From assembly GCA_002348825.1 (NCBI GenBank), contig DEBN01000103.1:2678-9213 (forward strand): a DNA stretch of 6,536 nucleotides, given 5' to 3'. The DNA is from Gammaproteobacteria bacterium UBA2955. GTDB lineage: Bacteria > Pseudomonadota > Gammaproteobacteria > Pseudomonadales > Azotimanducaceae. Shown here one piece after another: positions 1-6,536 of the stretch. Under the pieces are notes generated by a model. The model made no database searches and was not told where the DNA came from. It was given only the letters and a program-made list of their open reading frames with translations. The position numbers and the translations under genes were made by a program. Position 1 is the stretch's first letter, and each line of letters begins with the position of its first letter.

Positions 1-47
1 GACAGCGTCAACGCAAAAAACACACCGAGGATAATAAGCTTTTTCAC
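1..47 (-). CDS. Start of a divergent exported protein, probably TesA-like esterase/lysophospholipase (partial)
   Basis: On the minus strand a GTG at 47-45 opens a frame that stays open to the window edge: MKKLIILGVFFALTL. A two-lysine N-terminus followed by a hydrophobic run is a standard Sec signal peptide, so the product is exported. A good Shine-Dalgarno (GAGGT on the minus strand, 57-53) sits 5 bases before the GTG. The catalytic part (GDSL motif) is outside the window, so the family cannot be read directly. The TesA call is inference from position: in E. coli and many gammaproteobacteria tesA is transcribed divergently from ybbA, with a very short gap. TesA is a periplasmic SGNH hydrolase acting on thioesters and lysophospholipids. 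Other exported proteins or a lipoprotein remain possible. The coding call is more secure than the name. Confidence 0.55.
   Translation of the reverse strand, partial: MKKLIILGVFFALTL
30..35 (+). promoter_or_regulatory. Possible -10 element for the ybbA operon
   Basis: GATAAT at 30-35 resembles a sigma-70 -10 hexamer (five of six bases of TATAAT) and lies about 45 bases upstream of the ybbA ATG, inside the start of the divergent gene. No good -35 is seen at 16-18 bases upstream (the sequence there is around GTCAAC), so this is a weak candidate. Because only 31 bp separate the two start codons, the promoter of each gene must overlap the other gene's 5' end or coding start. Confidence 0.22.
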
Positions 48-60
48 GAAACACCTCGTG
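45..60. repeat. Inverted repeat between divergent start codons
   Basis: CACGA at 45-49 and TCGTG at 56-60 form a perfect 5-bp inverted repeat around a 6-base centre. On the minus strand the right-hand arm contains the GTG start of the divergent gene, and the ribosome binding site GAGGT overlaps the left arm and loop. It could be a small operator or a weak hairpin over the start site. The arms are short, so chance is a real alternative. Confidence 0.25.
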
Positions 61-63
61 CGC

Positions 64-69
64 AGGGGA
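64..69 (+). promoter_or_regulatory. Ribosome binding site that fixes the ybbA start at 79
   Basis: AGGGGA at 64-69 is a strong purine-rich Shine-Dalgarno nine bases before ATG 79. The in-frame GTG at 58 lies upstream of this site and has no comparable site of its own. The later in-frame ATG at 97 also has none. ATG 79 is therefore preferred. Confidence 0.7.
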
Positions 70-78
70 TCAGTAAAA

Positions 79-765
79 ATGAACAGTGATGTAAGCATGA
101 GTCGAATCGTAGTGGCTGCCGAAGGTGTAACCAAAGTAGTGCCCACCGCTGCGGGCCGGTTAGTGATCTTGGATGGCATTGATCTGGAAATCAATGCGGG
201 CGAGTCCGTTGCCATCGTTGGCGCGTCGGGTTCCGGAAAGACGACGTTGCTCGGTATCTTAGCCGGTTTGGACACCGCCTCAGAGGGCGCTGTGCGATTG
301 GTGGACGCCAATCTATCGGAGCTTGATGAGGAGGCTCGCGCTTTGGTGCGAGGGCGCCACATGGGGTTTGTGTTCCAGTCTTTTCAACTGCTGGGAAGCC
401 TCACGGCGCTGGAAAACGTAATGTTGCCGGTTGAATTGCGTGGCGATCGGTTAGCTGCTGATCAGGCACACCAGTTGCTGGATAAGGTGGGCTTGAAAGA
501 ACGCGTGGATCATTATCCACGTCAGCTTTCTGGTGGTGAACAGCAGCGTGTCGCTATCGCGCGAGCGTTCGCGTCCAATCCCAAGGTGCTGTTTGCCGAC
601 GAGCCCACCGGTAATTTAGACACGCAGACCGGCGAAGTTATCTGTCAACTGTTGTTCGAGTTGAACCAAGAATTTGGCACCACGTTGATTTTAGTCACCC
701 ATGACAAAAGCTTGGCAGACCGCTGTAACCGCACCATTGCGATTGCTGGCGGCAAGGTCGCGTAG
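79..765 (+). CDS. ybbA: YbbA, ATP-binding subunit of the YbbAP ABC transporter
   Basis: This is a 228-residue cytoplasmic ATPase that drives the YbbP permease (LolD/MacB group, type VII ABC systems). All nucleotide-binding motifs are present: Walker [10 protein letters not shown] at 48-56, Q-loop Q100 in GFVFQSF, signature LSGGE at 150-154, Walker B VLFADEP at 170-176 with catalytic E175, D-loop GNLD at 178-181, and switch histidine H208. The stretch from FVFQSFQLL to ALENVMLP and the C-terminal TTLILVTHD are close to E. coli YbbA as I recall it, which favours YbbA over LolD or FtsE. Length is normal for the family. The start is ATG 79, chosen from the AGGGGA site at 64-69. The TAG stop overlaps the GTG of ybbP by one base, so the subunits are probably translationally coupled. 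YbbAP has been linked with TesA in handling hydrophobic compounds at the inner membrane; the exact substrate is not readable from sequence. Confidence 0.93.
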   Translation: MNSDVSMSRIVVAAEGVTKVVPTAAGRLVILDGIDLEINAGESVAIVGASGSGKTTLLGILAGLDTASEGAVRLVDANLSELDEEARALVRGRHMGFVFQSFQLLGSLTALENVMLPVELRGDRLAADQAHQLLDKVGLKERVDHYPRQLSGGEQQRVAIARAFASNPKVLFADEPTGNLDTQTGEVICQLLFELNQEFGTTLILVTHDKSLADRCNRTIAIAGGKVA

Positions 766-3245
766 TGAACCTCGCTTTGGTTTCGCGAATGGCCTGGCGC
801 GATGTGCGCTCTGGCGAAATGGGGCTGTTGTTGGTCGCGTTATTGGTCGCTGTGGGCACGGTAACATCGATCAGTTTGTTCGTTGACCGTTTGCAAGGGG
901 CTCTGGTGCAGGAGTCGTCGAACTTCCTTGCCGCAGATCGACAAGTGTCCAGCTCGCGGCCGATACCTGATGATTTTTTTCTGCGCGCCGAAGCGCTGGG
1001 GTTAGAAACCTCGCAAACGCTGGTGTTTCAGTCGATGATCTACGGCGGTGACAATAACCAACTTGTGAGTGTCAAAGCCGTTGACGCCAGTTACCCATTG
1101 CGGGGTGAATTGATCGTGGCCGATCAACCGTTTGCCGACGGCTACCCGGTAAATCAGGTGCCATTGCCCGGGGATATCTGGCTCGACTCAAGATTGTTTC
1201 CGGCGCTGGGTGTGAGCCTTGGCGAGGAGGTTGAGGTAGGACTTGCCTCGCTGCGTATTGGCGGCGTGCTGGTAGCCGAGCCCGACCGCGGAGGCTCCAT
1301 GTTTGATCTTGGGCCGCGCCTGTTAATGAATCTTCAGGATGTGCCCGCTACGCAAGTGGTTCAGCCGGGTAGCCGTTTGTCCTACCGGATGTTGCTTGCC
1401 GGCCCAAATGATGACCTAGACGCGTTAAAACAAGAGCTGCCGCTGCAACCGAATTATCGGTGGGCGAGTATTCGCGAAAGCAGTACCAGCATTGGCAGTG
1501 CGCTAGACCGCGCCGAGAGTTTTTTGTTGTTGGGTGGATTACTCGGCGTGTTGTTGGCGGGCGTTGCTGTGGGTCTGAGTGCTCATCGTTATGCTCAGCG
1601 ACACTTCGATCATGTGGGTGTGTTGAAGACGTTAGGTGCGACCCCGACGCAGATTTTGCGTGGTTTTATGAGTCTGTTGCTGCTTGTGGGGTCGGTTGCG
1701 ATTTTCCTAGGTTTGGCCGCCGGCGGTTTATTACACCTAGCAATCGTTGAAGTACTGGCGCAATTTCTGCCCGTGTCCTTGCCCGCGCCAGGCTCACGCC
1801 CCTTTGTGCTGGGCGCGGTCACCGGCCTGATCTGTGCATTAGCGTTCGCAATGCCCGCGTTTGTGCATTTAAAAAACGTTGCGCCCATGCGGGTTATCCG
1901 GCGTGATCTAGGCGTGCCGCCGTTGAGTCGTTGGATCTCGTATGGCGCGGCGGCCGCTGGTAGCCTGATATTGCTGGTGTGGTACACGAACAATTTACTG
2001 CTGACGTTCTGGGCTCTCGCGGGCGCGGTTGCGGTGATTACGCTGTTCGGCTTTTTGGCCCATTGGTTGCTGCGCGGCGGACGAGTAGCCGGCATGCAGG
2101 CCAAGAGCGGTTGGCGCCTCGCGCTGTCTGGGCTGCAGCGACGTCGCCAAGAAAATACCGCGCAAATTCTAATTTTTGGTTTGGCCATTATGTTGTTGTT
2201 GGTGTTGGTGCTCCTTCGTACCGCGCTGATAGAAGAATGGCGCTCGCAGATACCGGATAACGCCGCCAATCACTTTGTTATGAATATTGGCGCGGATGAA
2301 GTCGAAGGCGTCGGTGTGTTGATTGGCGAATCGGCGACCCAGGGCGAGTTCCTGTACCCAACGATCCGCGGCCGCGTCATCGCCATTAACGATCTGGACG
2401 CAAAAACCTGGCGCGCGCAAAACCCTTATCTCGAGCGTCGCATGTCCTCAGAGCGCAACTTGACCTGGATGCAGACGTTACCGTCGAATAACGCGCTGAC
2501 CGACGGCCAATGGTGGGATACGGGTGATACGCAGCCCCAAGTCTCGCTTGAGCAGGAATATGCACAAGAGCTGGCGATTGCCGTTGGCGATAAAATGACG
2601 TTTGATATTGGCGGTCAGCAGGTCAGTGCCGTGGTTAGCAGCCTGCGGACACTGCAGTGGGAAAGTTTGAGCCCTAACTTTTTTATTATCTTCTCGCCGG
2701 CGGCATTGCAAGACTTTCCAGCTACCTATATGACCAGCTTTTATTTGGAGCCGGACAACAAGGCGTTTCTGAATACTCTGCTCAGCGCCTACCCAACCAT
2801 TACGGTGATCGAAATCGACGCGGTTATCGAACAGGTGCAGAAGATCGTCGATCAGGTGACTCAGGCGGTTGAATTGATCTTGTTCCTAGTGCTCTTTAGT
2901 GGTTGTCTGGTGCTGATCGCCAGTATTCAAGCCAGTCGCGATGCGCGCATGTCCGAATTGGGACTGGTGCGAGCTCTCGGTGGAACGCGACGGTTGATTG
3001 CTGGATCGCTAACGGGTGAGTTTTTAATTCTTGGAGCCTTTGCCGGTATTGTTGCGGTGGTTGGTGCAGAGGTCACTGTCGCGGCACTGCAGACTCAGGT
3101 CTTTGATCTAGGGGCGAACCTGCACCCGCGGATATGGTTGCTGGGCCCATTCTGCGGCGCGCTCATCATTACCGGCGTTGGTTTGTTGGGCAGCCGCAGT
3201 TTGTTAGATTCGCCGCCCATGAATGTACTTCGAGGGCTAAATTAG
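765..3245 (+). CDS. ybbP: YbbP, FtsX/MacB-type permease subunit of the YbbAP transporter
   Basis: This 826-residue inner-membrane protein, slightly longer than E. coli YbbP (about 800), is the permease partner of YbbA. About ten membrane segments can be placed: near residues 20-40, 253-274, 300-325, 347-367, 391-407, 411-436, 466-486, 701-722, 748-772 and 790-809. Two large soluble, presumably periplasmic, regions lie between (about 41-250 and 490-700). Each half carries an FtsX-type core, with the coupling-helix motifs [10 protein letters not shown] near 283-292 and [12 protein letters not shown] near 729-740. [10 protein letters not shown] near 564-573 and the following GQWW are typical of the YbbP subfamily and separate it from LolC/E and MacB. 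The start is GTG 765, preceded by AAGGT at 754-758 (6-base spacing) inside the end of ybbA; ATG 789 is an alternative, but it would trim the N-terminus just before the first helix. The gene ends in a TAG that overlaps the ttcA GTG. No frameshift or missing segment is seen. Confidence 0.93.
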   Translation: MNLALVSRMAWRDVRSGEMGLLLVALLVAVGTVTSISLFVDRLQGALVQESSNFLAADRQVSSSRPIPDDFFLRAEALGLETSQTLVFQSMIYGGDNNQLVSVKAVDASYPLRGELIVADQPFADGYPVNQVPLPGDIWLDSRLFPALGVSLGEEVEVGLASLRIGGVLVAEPDRGGSMFDLGPRLLMNLQDVPATQVVQPGSRLSYRMLLAGPNDDLDALKQELPLQPNYRWASIRESSTSIGSALDRAESFLLLGGLLGVLLAGVAVGLSAHRYAQRHFDHVGVLKTLGATPTQILRGFMSLLLLVGSVAIFLGLAAGGLLHLAIVEVLAQFLPVSLPAPGSRPFVLGAVTGLICALAFAMPAFVHLKNVAPMRVIRRDLGVPPLSRWISYGAAAAGSLILLVWYTNNLLLTFWALAGAVAVITLFGFLAHWLLRGGRVAGMQAKSGWRLALSGLQRRRQENTAQILIFGLAIMLLLVLVLLRTALIEEWRSQIPDNAANHFVMNIGADEVEGVGVLIGESATQGEFLYPTIRGRVIAINDLDAKTWRAQNPYLERRMSSERNLTWMQTLPSNNALTDGQWWDTGDTQPQVSLEQEYAQELAIAVGDKMTFDIGGQQVSAVVSSLRTLQWESLSPNFFIIFSPAALQDFPATYMTSFYLEPDNKAFLNTLLSAYPTITVIEIDAVIEQVQKIVDQVTQAVELILFLVLFSGCLVLIASIQASRDARMSELGLVRALGGTRRLIAGSLTGEFLILGAFAGIVAVVGAEVTVAALQTQVFDLGANLHPRIWLLGPFCGALIITGVGLLGSRSLLDSPPMNVLRGLN
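3232..3236 (+). promoter_or_regulatory. Ribosome binding site supporting the ttcA start at 3245
   Basis: GAGGG at 3232-3236, inside the last codons of ybbP, lies eight bases before GTG 3245. The ttcA frame is open further upstream to a GTG at 3134, but that extension would overlap ybbP by more than 100 bases and its sequence looks nothing like TtcA. The start at 3245 is therefore preferred. Confidence 0.65.
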
Positions 3246-4111
3246 TGGCCGATTCTGGGGTTCGAATACACGCGGGAGCGGCGCAAAAACGCGATCCGCG
3301 CAAGCGTCAGTACGAAAGGAATAAGTGCCACAAAAAGCTCCGACGTTTGGTTGGCGAGGCGCTCACAGACTTTAATATGTTGAGCGAAGGCGACAAAGTG
3401 ATGGTGTGCCTGTCGGGTGGGAAGGATTCTTATACGCTGTTGGACATGATGCTGAGTTTTAAGCAGCACGCACCGATTAACTTTGAGGTGGTTGCGGTTA
3501 ACTTGGATCAAAAGCAGCCGGGCTTTCCAGAGCAGGTGTTGCCCGAATATCTGCGTGGTCTGGACGTGCCGTTTGACATAATAGAGCAAGATACTTACAG
3601 CGTGGTAAAGGCGCTCACCCCCGAGGGCAAGACCACGTGTCCGGTATGCTCGCGGTTGCGGCGCGGTATACTCTACAGCCACGCTCAGAAAATCGGCGCT
3701 ACTAAAATAGCGCTCGGCCACCATTTAGATGACGTGGTGGAAACCCTAATGCTAAACATGTTTTACGGTGCGAAGCTCAAGGCTATGCCCGCCAAACTGC
3801 GCAGTGACGATGGCCGTAACATTTTAATTCGACCACTCTACTATTGCCGAGAAAGCCTTATTAGTCGTTGGTCAGAGTTTCAACAGCACCCGATTATCCC
3901 GTGCAATTTGTGCGGTTCTCAGGACAACTTGCAGCGTCAAGTGATAAAGCAGATGTTGGCCGGTTGGGATGCTACCCATCCCGGTCGGGTCGACAACATC
4001 GGTCGCAGCGTGAATAACGTAACGTTGTCACACCTCGGTGATCGGCGTTTGTATGACTTTGGGTCTTTGCAAGCGCATACAAACCGTATTGATGTGACAG
4101 AGGTCAGCTGA
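3245..4111 (+). CDS. ttcA: TtcA, tRNA 2-thiocytidine(32) biosynthesis enzyme
   Basis: This 288-residue cytoplasmic enzyme adds sulfur to cytidine 32 of certain tRNA anticodon loops, using ATP and an oxygen-sensitive [4Fe-4S] cluster. Seen in the sequence: the PP-loop SGGKDS at 57-62 for ATP adenylation; the CxxC pair C132/C135 in [23 protein letters not shown] at 158-168; and PCNLCGSQ at 219-226, whose C220 or C223 should supply the third cluster ligand. [18 protein letters not shown] at 86-103 is diagnostic of TtcA and rules out TilS and CTU1-type thiolases. Compared with E. coli TtcA (311 residues, from memory), the N-terminus is about ten residues longer and basic, and the tail after LYDF (269-272) is only about 16 residues, roughly 30 shorter; the core is complete. 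The gene starts at GTG 3245, overlapping the ybbP stop by one base, with GAGGG upstream. It is followed 15 bp later by yheU. Confidence 0.95.
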   Translation: MADSGVRIHAGAAQKRDPRKRQYERNKCHKKLRRLVGEALTDFNMLSEGDKVMVCLSGGKDSYTLLDMMLSFKQHAPINFEVVAVNLDQKQPGFPEQVLPEYLRGLDVPFDIIEQDTYSVVKALTPEGKTTCPVCSRLRRGILYSHAQKIGATKIALGHHLDDVVETLMLNMFYGAKLKAMPAKLRSDDGRNILIRPLYYCRESLISRWSEFQQHPIIPCNLCGSQDNLQRQVIKQMLAGWDATHPGRVDNIGRSVNNVTLSHLGDRRLYDFGSLQAHTNRIDVTEVS

Positions 4112-4120
4112 GCACTCAGC
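4107..4120. repeat. Short palindrome between ttcA stop and yheU start
   Basis: GCTGAGCACTCAGC is an inverted repeat (GCTGAG / CTCAGC around CA). It contains the TGA stop of ttcA and ends six bases before the yheU ATG. In RNA it could form a 5-bp stem with a GCAC loop. There is no following T-run, so it is not a rho-independent terminator. It might affect translation of yheU, or be chance. Confidence 0.3.
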
Positions 4121-4126
4121 GACGCG

Positions 4127-4333
4127 ATGAAAATTCCTCAACAACAGTTGTCTGCTGAGGCACTGCTGGGTGTGGTCGACGCATTCATTTTGCGCGAGGG
4201 CACGGATTACGGAACCCAAGAATTTACCTTGGAAGAAAAGCGTCAGCGGGTTTTGCAATTGTTGGCCAGCGGGGACGCGGAGATTCATTTCTATCCGGAA
4301 AACGAGCACCTCGATATTTTACCCGTGCGTTAG
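4127..4333 (+). CDS. yheU: YheU family (UPF0270) small protein
   Basis: This 68-residue soluble protein belongs to the YheU/UPF0270 family, whose biochemical function is not known to me. The family pattern is clear: MKIP at the N-terminus, LS at 8-9, then FILREGTDYG at 20-29 (the family hallmark), TLEEK at 34-38, and a C-terminal strand ending HLDILPVR. Length matches E. coli YheU (about 72 residues). No signal peptide or membrane segment is present. The start is ATG 4127, fixed by the conserved MxIP opening. No Shine-Dalgarno is visible in the preceding 15 bases, where a short palindrome lies instead, so translation may depend on ribosomes finishing ttcA. Its placement suggests co-transcription with ttcA and the ybbAP genes. 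The family call is firm; no role can be given. Confidence 0.9.
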   Translation: MKIPQQQLSAEALLGVVDAFILREGTDYGTQEFTLEEKRQRVLQLLASGDAEIHFYPENEHLDILPVR

Positions 4334-4431
4334 GCCTGTAACTTCGACACGTCGGATAGATGTCTTATGCACATTGCATCCCCCTTGAGTGGCCAGTATC
4401 TTTTGCCGCTTGAAAAATTCTTGGGGTGAAC
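4334..4431 (+). promoter_or_regulatory. 98-bp gap ahead of the receptor gene, no clear promoter
   Basis: This is the only real intergenic space inside the cluster and the likely place for a receptor promoter. I see weak sigma-70-like hexamers, TTGCAT at 4375-4380 and TATCTT at 4397-4402 with a 16-base spacer, both poor matches. Small inverted repeats occur (CGAC-AC-GTCG at 4345-4354; ATGC-N5-GCAT at 4367-4379), too short to call a terminator or operator. GGGG at 4423-4426 is the ribosome binding site for ATG 4432, with 5-base spacing. No convincing Fur box or cobalamin riboswitch is visible. Confidence 0.3.
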
Positions 4432-6456
4432 ATGTTGCGTAATTTTTTGGGCGCTGGCTTGGTGGCGGTGTCGGTTGTGAGTGCCCACGCGGCGGAAAAT
4501 GTCATAGAAGAGGTCGTCGTTACCGCGGGCAGCAGCATTCAACAGCGCCTAGGCGGCAGCGGTAGCGGTACGGTGTTGACGGCAAAGGAGATTCAGCAGG
4601 TTGGCGCCACTCACGCTAGCGAGGCCTTAAACCGGGTCGCGGGGGTTTGGGTAAACCGTGGTTCGGGTCAAGAGCACTTGACCGCCATCCGCTCGGCGGT
4701 ACTGACCGGCTCCGGTGCCTGCGGTGAGTTCAGTTACCTGCAGGATGGCATACCCATCAGGCCCCACGGATTTTGTAACATCAACAACCTGTTTGAACTG
4801 AATACCGAACAGGCTGCAGCTGTAGAAGTTTGGCGAGGGCCAGCCAGTGCGGTGCTTGGAGGCAATGCACTGCATGGGGCGATCAACGTGATTACCCCGG
4901 TGCCCGATCGGAGTGTGATCGCGCTGGAGGCAGGAGCCTACGAGTTTGGTCGCATCAGCCTGCAGGGTGGCGTGGAGCAGGGGAGCCATAGATTGGGGGC
5001 GACGTTTGTGGGCGCCAACTCTGGCGGCTACCGCGACGACAGTGGCTACGGGCAACAAAAGCTGTCGCTTAGCCATCTGACCGAGGTGTCTGGATGGGCG
5101 GTACGTAGTCATGTTACTGCTACGCTGTTAAACCAGGAAACCGGGGGTTATGTACGCGGCGAAAAAGCCTACGAAGATTCGGACTTGCGCACCACTAACC
5201 CAAATCCGGAAGCCTACCGCGACGCTTGGTCGCTGCGCCTGAATTCCGAATGGAGTCGCGATGCTTGGACACTAAAGCCCTATATCCGCCGTTCGCAGAT
5301 GGCGTTTTTGCAGCACTTCCTGCCGGGGCAGCCGTTGGAGGAAAATGATCAGTCGAGCATTGGGATGATCGTGGAACGAGGGCTGAGCACGGCTACAACG
5401 CGCCTAAGTATGGGCGGCCAGATCGAAATGATGTCGGGCGGCCTGCGGGAATTCCAGGACCAACCCACAACGGGCAGTAGGTTTCTGGTGACAACTCGTC
5501 CAGCTGGATTGCACTACGACTATGATGTCACCAGCACTATGTTTGCCGCGTTTTACAATCTCGACTACAGCTTGTCAGTCGACACCCGTCTAGTACACAG
5601 CTTGCGTGCTGAGAGCCTACGCTACGACTACACCAATAACCATATCGTCGGTAACACAAAAGACGACGGTACGGCCTGCGGCTTTGGTGGTTGTTTGTAT
5701 ACTCGGCCCGCCAGTCGCGAAGATGAATTTACTAACCTAGGCGCCCGCTTTGGTATCGAACGAGACGCTCAGATGGGGACGATTTATCTCACTGCGAGTA
5801 GCGGTTTCCGTCCACCACAAATTACCGAGCTATATCGGCTTCGAGGGGGTCAGACCATAGCGGATCTCAACAGCGAACGTCTGTCGGCGCTAGAGATCGG
5901 AGTGCGCAACGAGGGTATTGCGATCGCTGCATTTGTAGAAAATACCCGAAATTATTTGTTCCGTGATTCCGAAGCCTACAACGTGAGCGACGGCCGAACC
6001 CGATCGCGAGGGCTGGAAATCTCCTTCAATCGTGCCCTCGGTGCGCATAATTTTGCACTGGCTGCGACCTATGCTCGACACAAGTACGCCTTCGACCGGG
6101 CGGCGGATGGACGAGAAACCATCAGCAGCGGCAACGACATGGACTCGGCACCCAGATGGTTCGGTCAGGCCAGCTGGGGTATGCGGGTTTCTCCCGCTTT
6201 GCGCCATGAATTGGAGTTACATGCGGTCGGCCCCTACTACCTTAACGCTGCCAATACGGCAAAATACGATGGGCACAGCGTATTGAATTGGCGCCTCCAG
6301 TGGCAGCATAGAGCTGATGTCGAATGGTCCTTGCGGGTTATGAACCTGCTGGATGCGGAGTATGCGGATCGAGCCGATTTTGCTTTTGGCAGCTATCGCT
6401 ATTTTCCGGCGATGCCCAGACACGTATACCTCGGTGTCCGCCTAGCATTGGATTAG
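4432..6456 (+). CDS. TonB-dependent outer-membrane receptor, substrate unknown
   Basis: This complete 674-residue receptor would import a scarce ligand across the outer membrane using TonB energy. A signal peptide covers residues 1 to about 20 (hydrophobic run, cleavage near SAHA-A). IEEVVVTAG at 25-33 is the TonB-box region. The plug domain runs about 40-156 and includes DGIPIRP at 105-111, VEVWRGPASAVLGGNALHG at 131-149 and INVITP at 151-156. The rest is a beta-barrel with alternating strands; SGFRPPQITELYRLRGG at 457-473 and NLLDAEYADR at 638-647 are typical receptor barrel motifs. Two close cysteine pairs stand out: C97/C115 in the plug and C416/C421 in a presumed surface loop. The protein ends LGVRLALD without the usual terminal aromatic. 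The start is ATG 4432, with GGGG at 4423-4426; the in-frame GTG at 4426 overlaps that site. No transport partner lies nearby, so siderophore, heme, cobalamin, metal or sugar cannot be separated. The family is certain, the ligand unknown. Confidence 0.94.
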   Translation: MLRNFLGAGLVAVSVVSAHAAENVIEEVVVTAGSSIQQRLGGSGSGTVLTAKEIQQVGATHASEALNRVAGVWVNRGSGQEHLTAIRSAVLTGSGACGEFSYLQDGIPIRPHGFCNINNLFELNTEQAAAVEVWRGPASAVLGGNALHGAINVITPVPDRSVIALEAGAYEFGRISLQGGVEQGSHRLGATFVGANSGGYRDDSGYGQQKLSLSHLTEVSGWAVRSHVTATLLNQETGGYVRGEKAYEDSDLRTTNPNPEAYRDAWSLRLNSEWSRDAWTLKPYIRRSQMAFLQHFLPGQPLEENDQSSIGMIVERGLSTATTRLSMGGQIEMMSGGLREFQDQPTTGSRFLVTTRPAGLHYDYDVTSTMFAAFYNLDYSLSVDTRLVHSLRAESLRYDYTNNHIVGNTKDDGTACGFGGCLYTRPASREDEFTNLGARFGIERDAQMGTIYLTASSGFRPPQITELYRLRGGQTIADLNSERLSALEIGVRNEGIAIAAFVENTRNYLFRDSEAYNVSDGRTRSRGLEISFNRALGAHNFALAATYARHKYAFDRAADGRETISSGNDMDSAPRWFGQASWGMRVSPALRHELELHAVGPYYLNAANTAKYDGHSVLNWRLQWQHRADVEWSLRVMNLLDAEYADRADFAFGSYRYFPAMPRHVYLGVRLALD

Positions 6457-6536
6457 GCTGAACCCGACATGCCCATTCAGTCTCGCGTTGCTGCTTATAG
6501 ACGGTTATTGGACGGTTGATGCAGGTGCGGGTGTCG
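6457..6536 (+). other. Right-edge flank with a 16-codon ORF and a possible gene start
   Basis: Downstream of the receptor there is no clear terminator; CTGAA at 6458-6462 and TTCAG at 6476-6480 could pair, but with a long loop and no T-run. A 16-codon ORF (6469-6519, MPIQSRVAAYRRLLDG) ends in TGA, overlapping an ATG at 6519 that opens a frame (MQVRVS) running off the window. GGACGG at 6510-6515 is a possible but very close ribosome binding site for it. GACGGTT occurs twice, at 6500-6506 and 6511-6517. On the minus strand one frame is also open through the region, so a convergent gene end cannot be excluded. Too little is visible to call a gene. Confidence 0.25.

Noticed and set aside
1610..2269. 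A 219-codon open frame on the minus strand inside ybbP
   Set aside because: It lies fully opposite a well-supported permease gene, the product is rich in R, P, T and N with no recognisable domain, and it is what codon bias produces on the antisense strand.
3134..3244. N-terminal extension of ttcA to GTG 3134
   Set aside because: It would overlap ybbP by over 100 bases, the extra 37 residues do not resemble TtcA, and GTG 3245 has a good ribosome binding site.
3242..3724. A 160-codon open frame on the minus strand inside ttcA
   Set aside because: It is opposite the conserved PP-loop and CxxC region; the reading is a shadow of the real gene.
4345..4379. Rho-independent terminator after yheU
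   Set aside because: The inverted repeats have only four- to five-bp stems and are not followed by a T-run.
4390..4406. Sigma-54-like promoter (TGGC ... TTGC) ahead of the receptor gene
   Set aside because: The GG and GC dinucleotides are 12 bases apart rather than the strictly required 10, so it should not be functional.
4334..4431. Fur box or cobalamin riboswitch controlling the receptor
   Set aside because: No sequence close to the Fur consensus is visible, and the 98-bp gap is too short for, and lacks the conserved boxes of, a cobalamin riboswitch.
4627..5112. A 161-codon open frame on the minus strand inside the receptor gene
   Set aside because: It is antisense to the conserved plug and first barrel strands of the receptor, with no family resemblance or credible ribosome site recognised.
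1..6536. Mobile element, phage island or defence system
   Set aside because: No transposase, integrase, terminal repeats, CRISPR repeats or defence domains were seen; the genes are core or common gammaproteobacterial families with no abrupt composition change noticed by eye.

Overview
The window looks like ordinary chromosomal DNA of a gammaproteobacterium. The evidence is a YbbA–YbbP ABC exporter pair with a divergent gene starting in a signal peptide, a class I TtcA tRNA thiolase, a YheU (UPF0270) protein, and a TonB-dependent outer-membrane receptor, so the cell is Gram-negative. GC content is moderate (judged by eye, not computed). Protein similarity to the E. coli homologues, recalled from memory, is clear but not close. 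A free-living, possibly marine gammaproteobacterium fits, but I cannot name the genus.

Layout: the left edge holds the first 15 codons of a minus-strand gene (47 down to 1). It encodes a typical signal peptide and, from its position, is probably tesA (lysophospholipase/thioesterase). Its start lies 31 bp from the ATG of ybbA on the plus strand. Three plus-strand genes follow with essentially no gaps: ybbA (79-765), ybbP (765-3245) and ttcA (3245-4111). Both junctions have the same form, a TAG stop overlapping a GTG start by one base (TAGTG), which suggests translational coupling. yheU (4127-4333) follows 15 bp after ttcA and probably belongs to the same transcript. A 98-bp gap leads to a complete TonB-dependent receptor gene (4432-6456). 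The last 80 bp hold no confident gene, although a short ORF and a possible start codon lie at the edge.

How the genes work together: YbbA is the ATPase and YbbP the ten-helix FtsX/MacB-type membrane partner of one transporter. The family acts on hydrophobic or envelope substrates and is classically linked to TesA in the periplasm. TtcA makes 2-thiocytidine at tRNA position 32, with no obvious link to export; its tight coupling to ybbP is the most unusual point of the layout. The receptor has no TonB, ExbBD, periplasmic binding protein or inner-membrane permease beside it in this window, so its substrate cannot be assigned.

I found no RNA gene, CRISPR array, insertion sequence, phage gene or strong rho-independent terminator. 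Almost all of the sequence is coding. The findings are modest observations about gene arrangement, start sites and unusual protein details; I saw no convincing new system.
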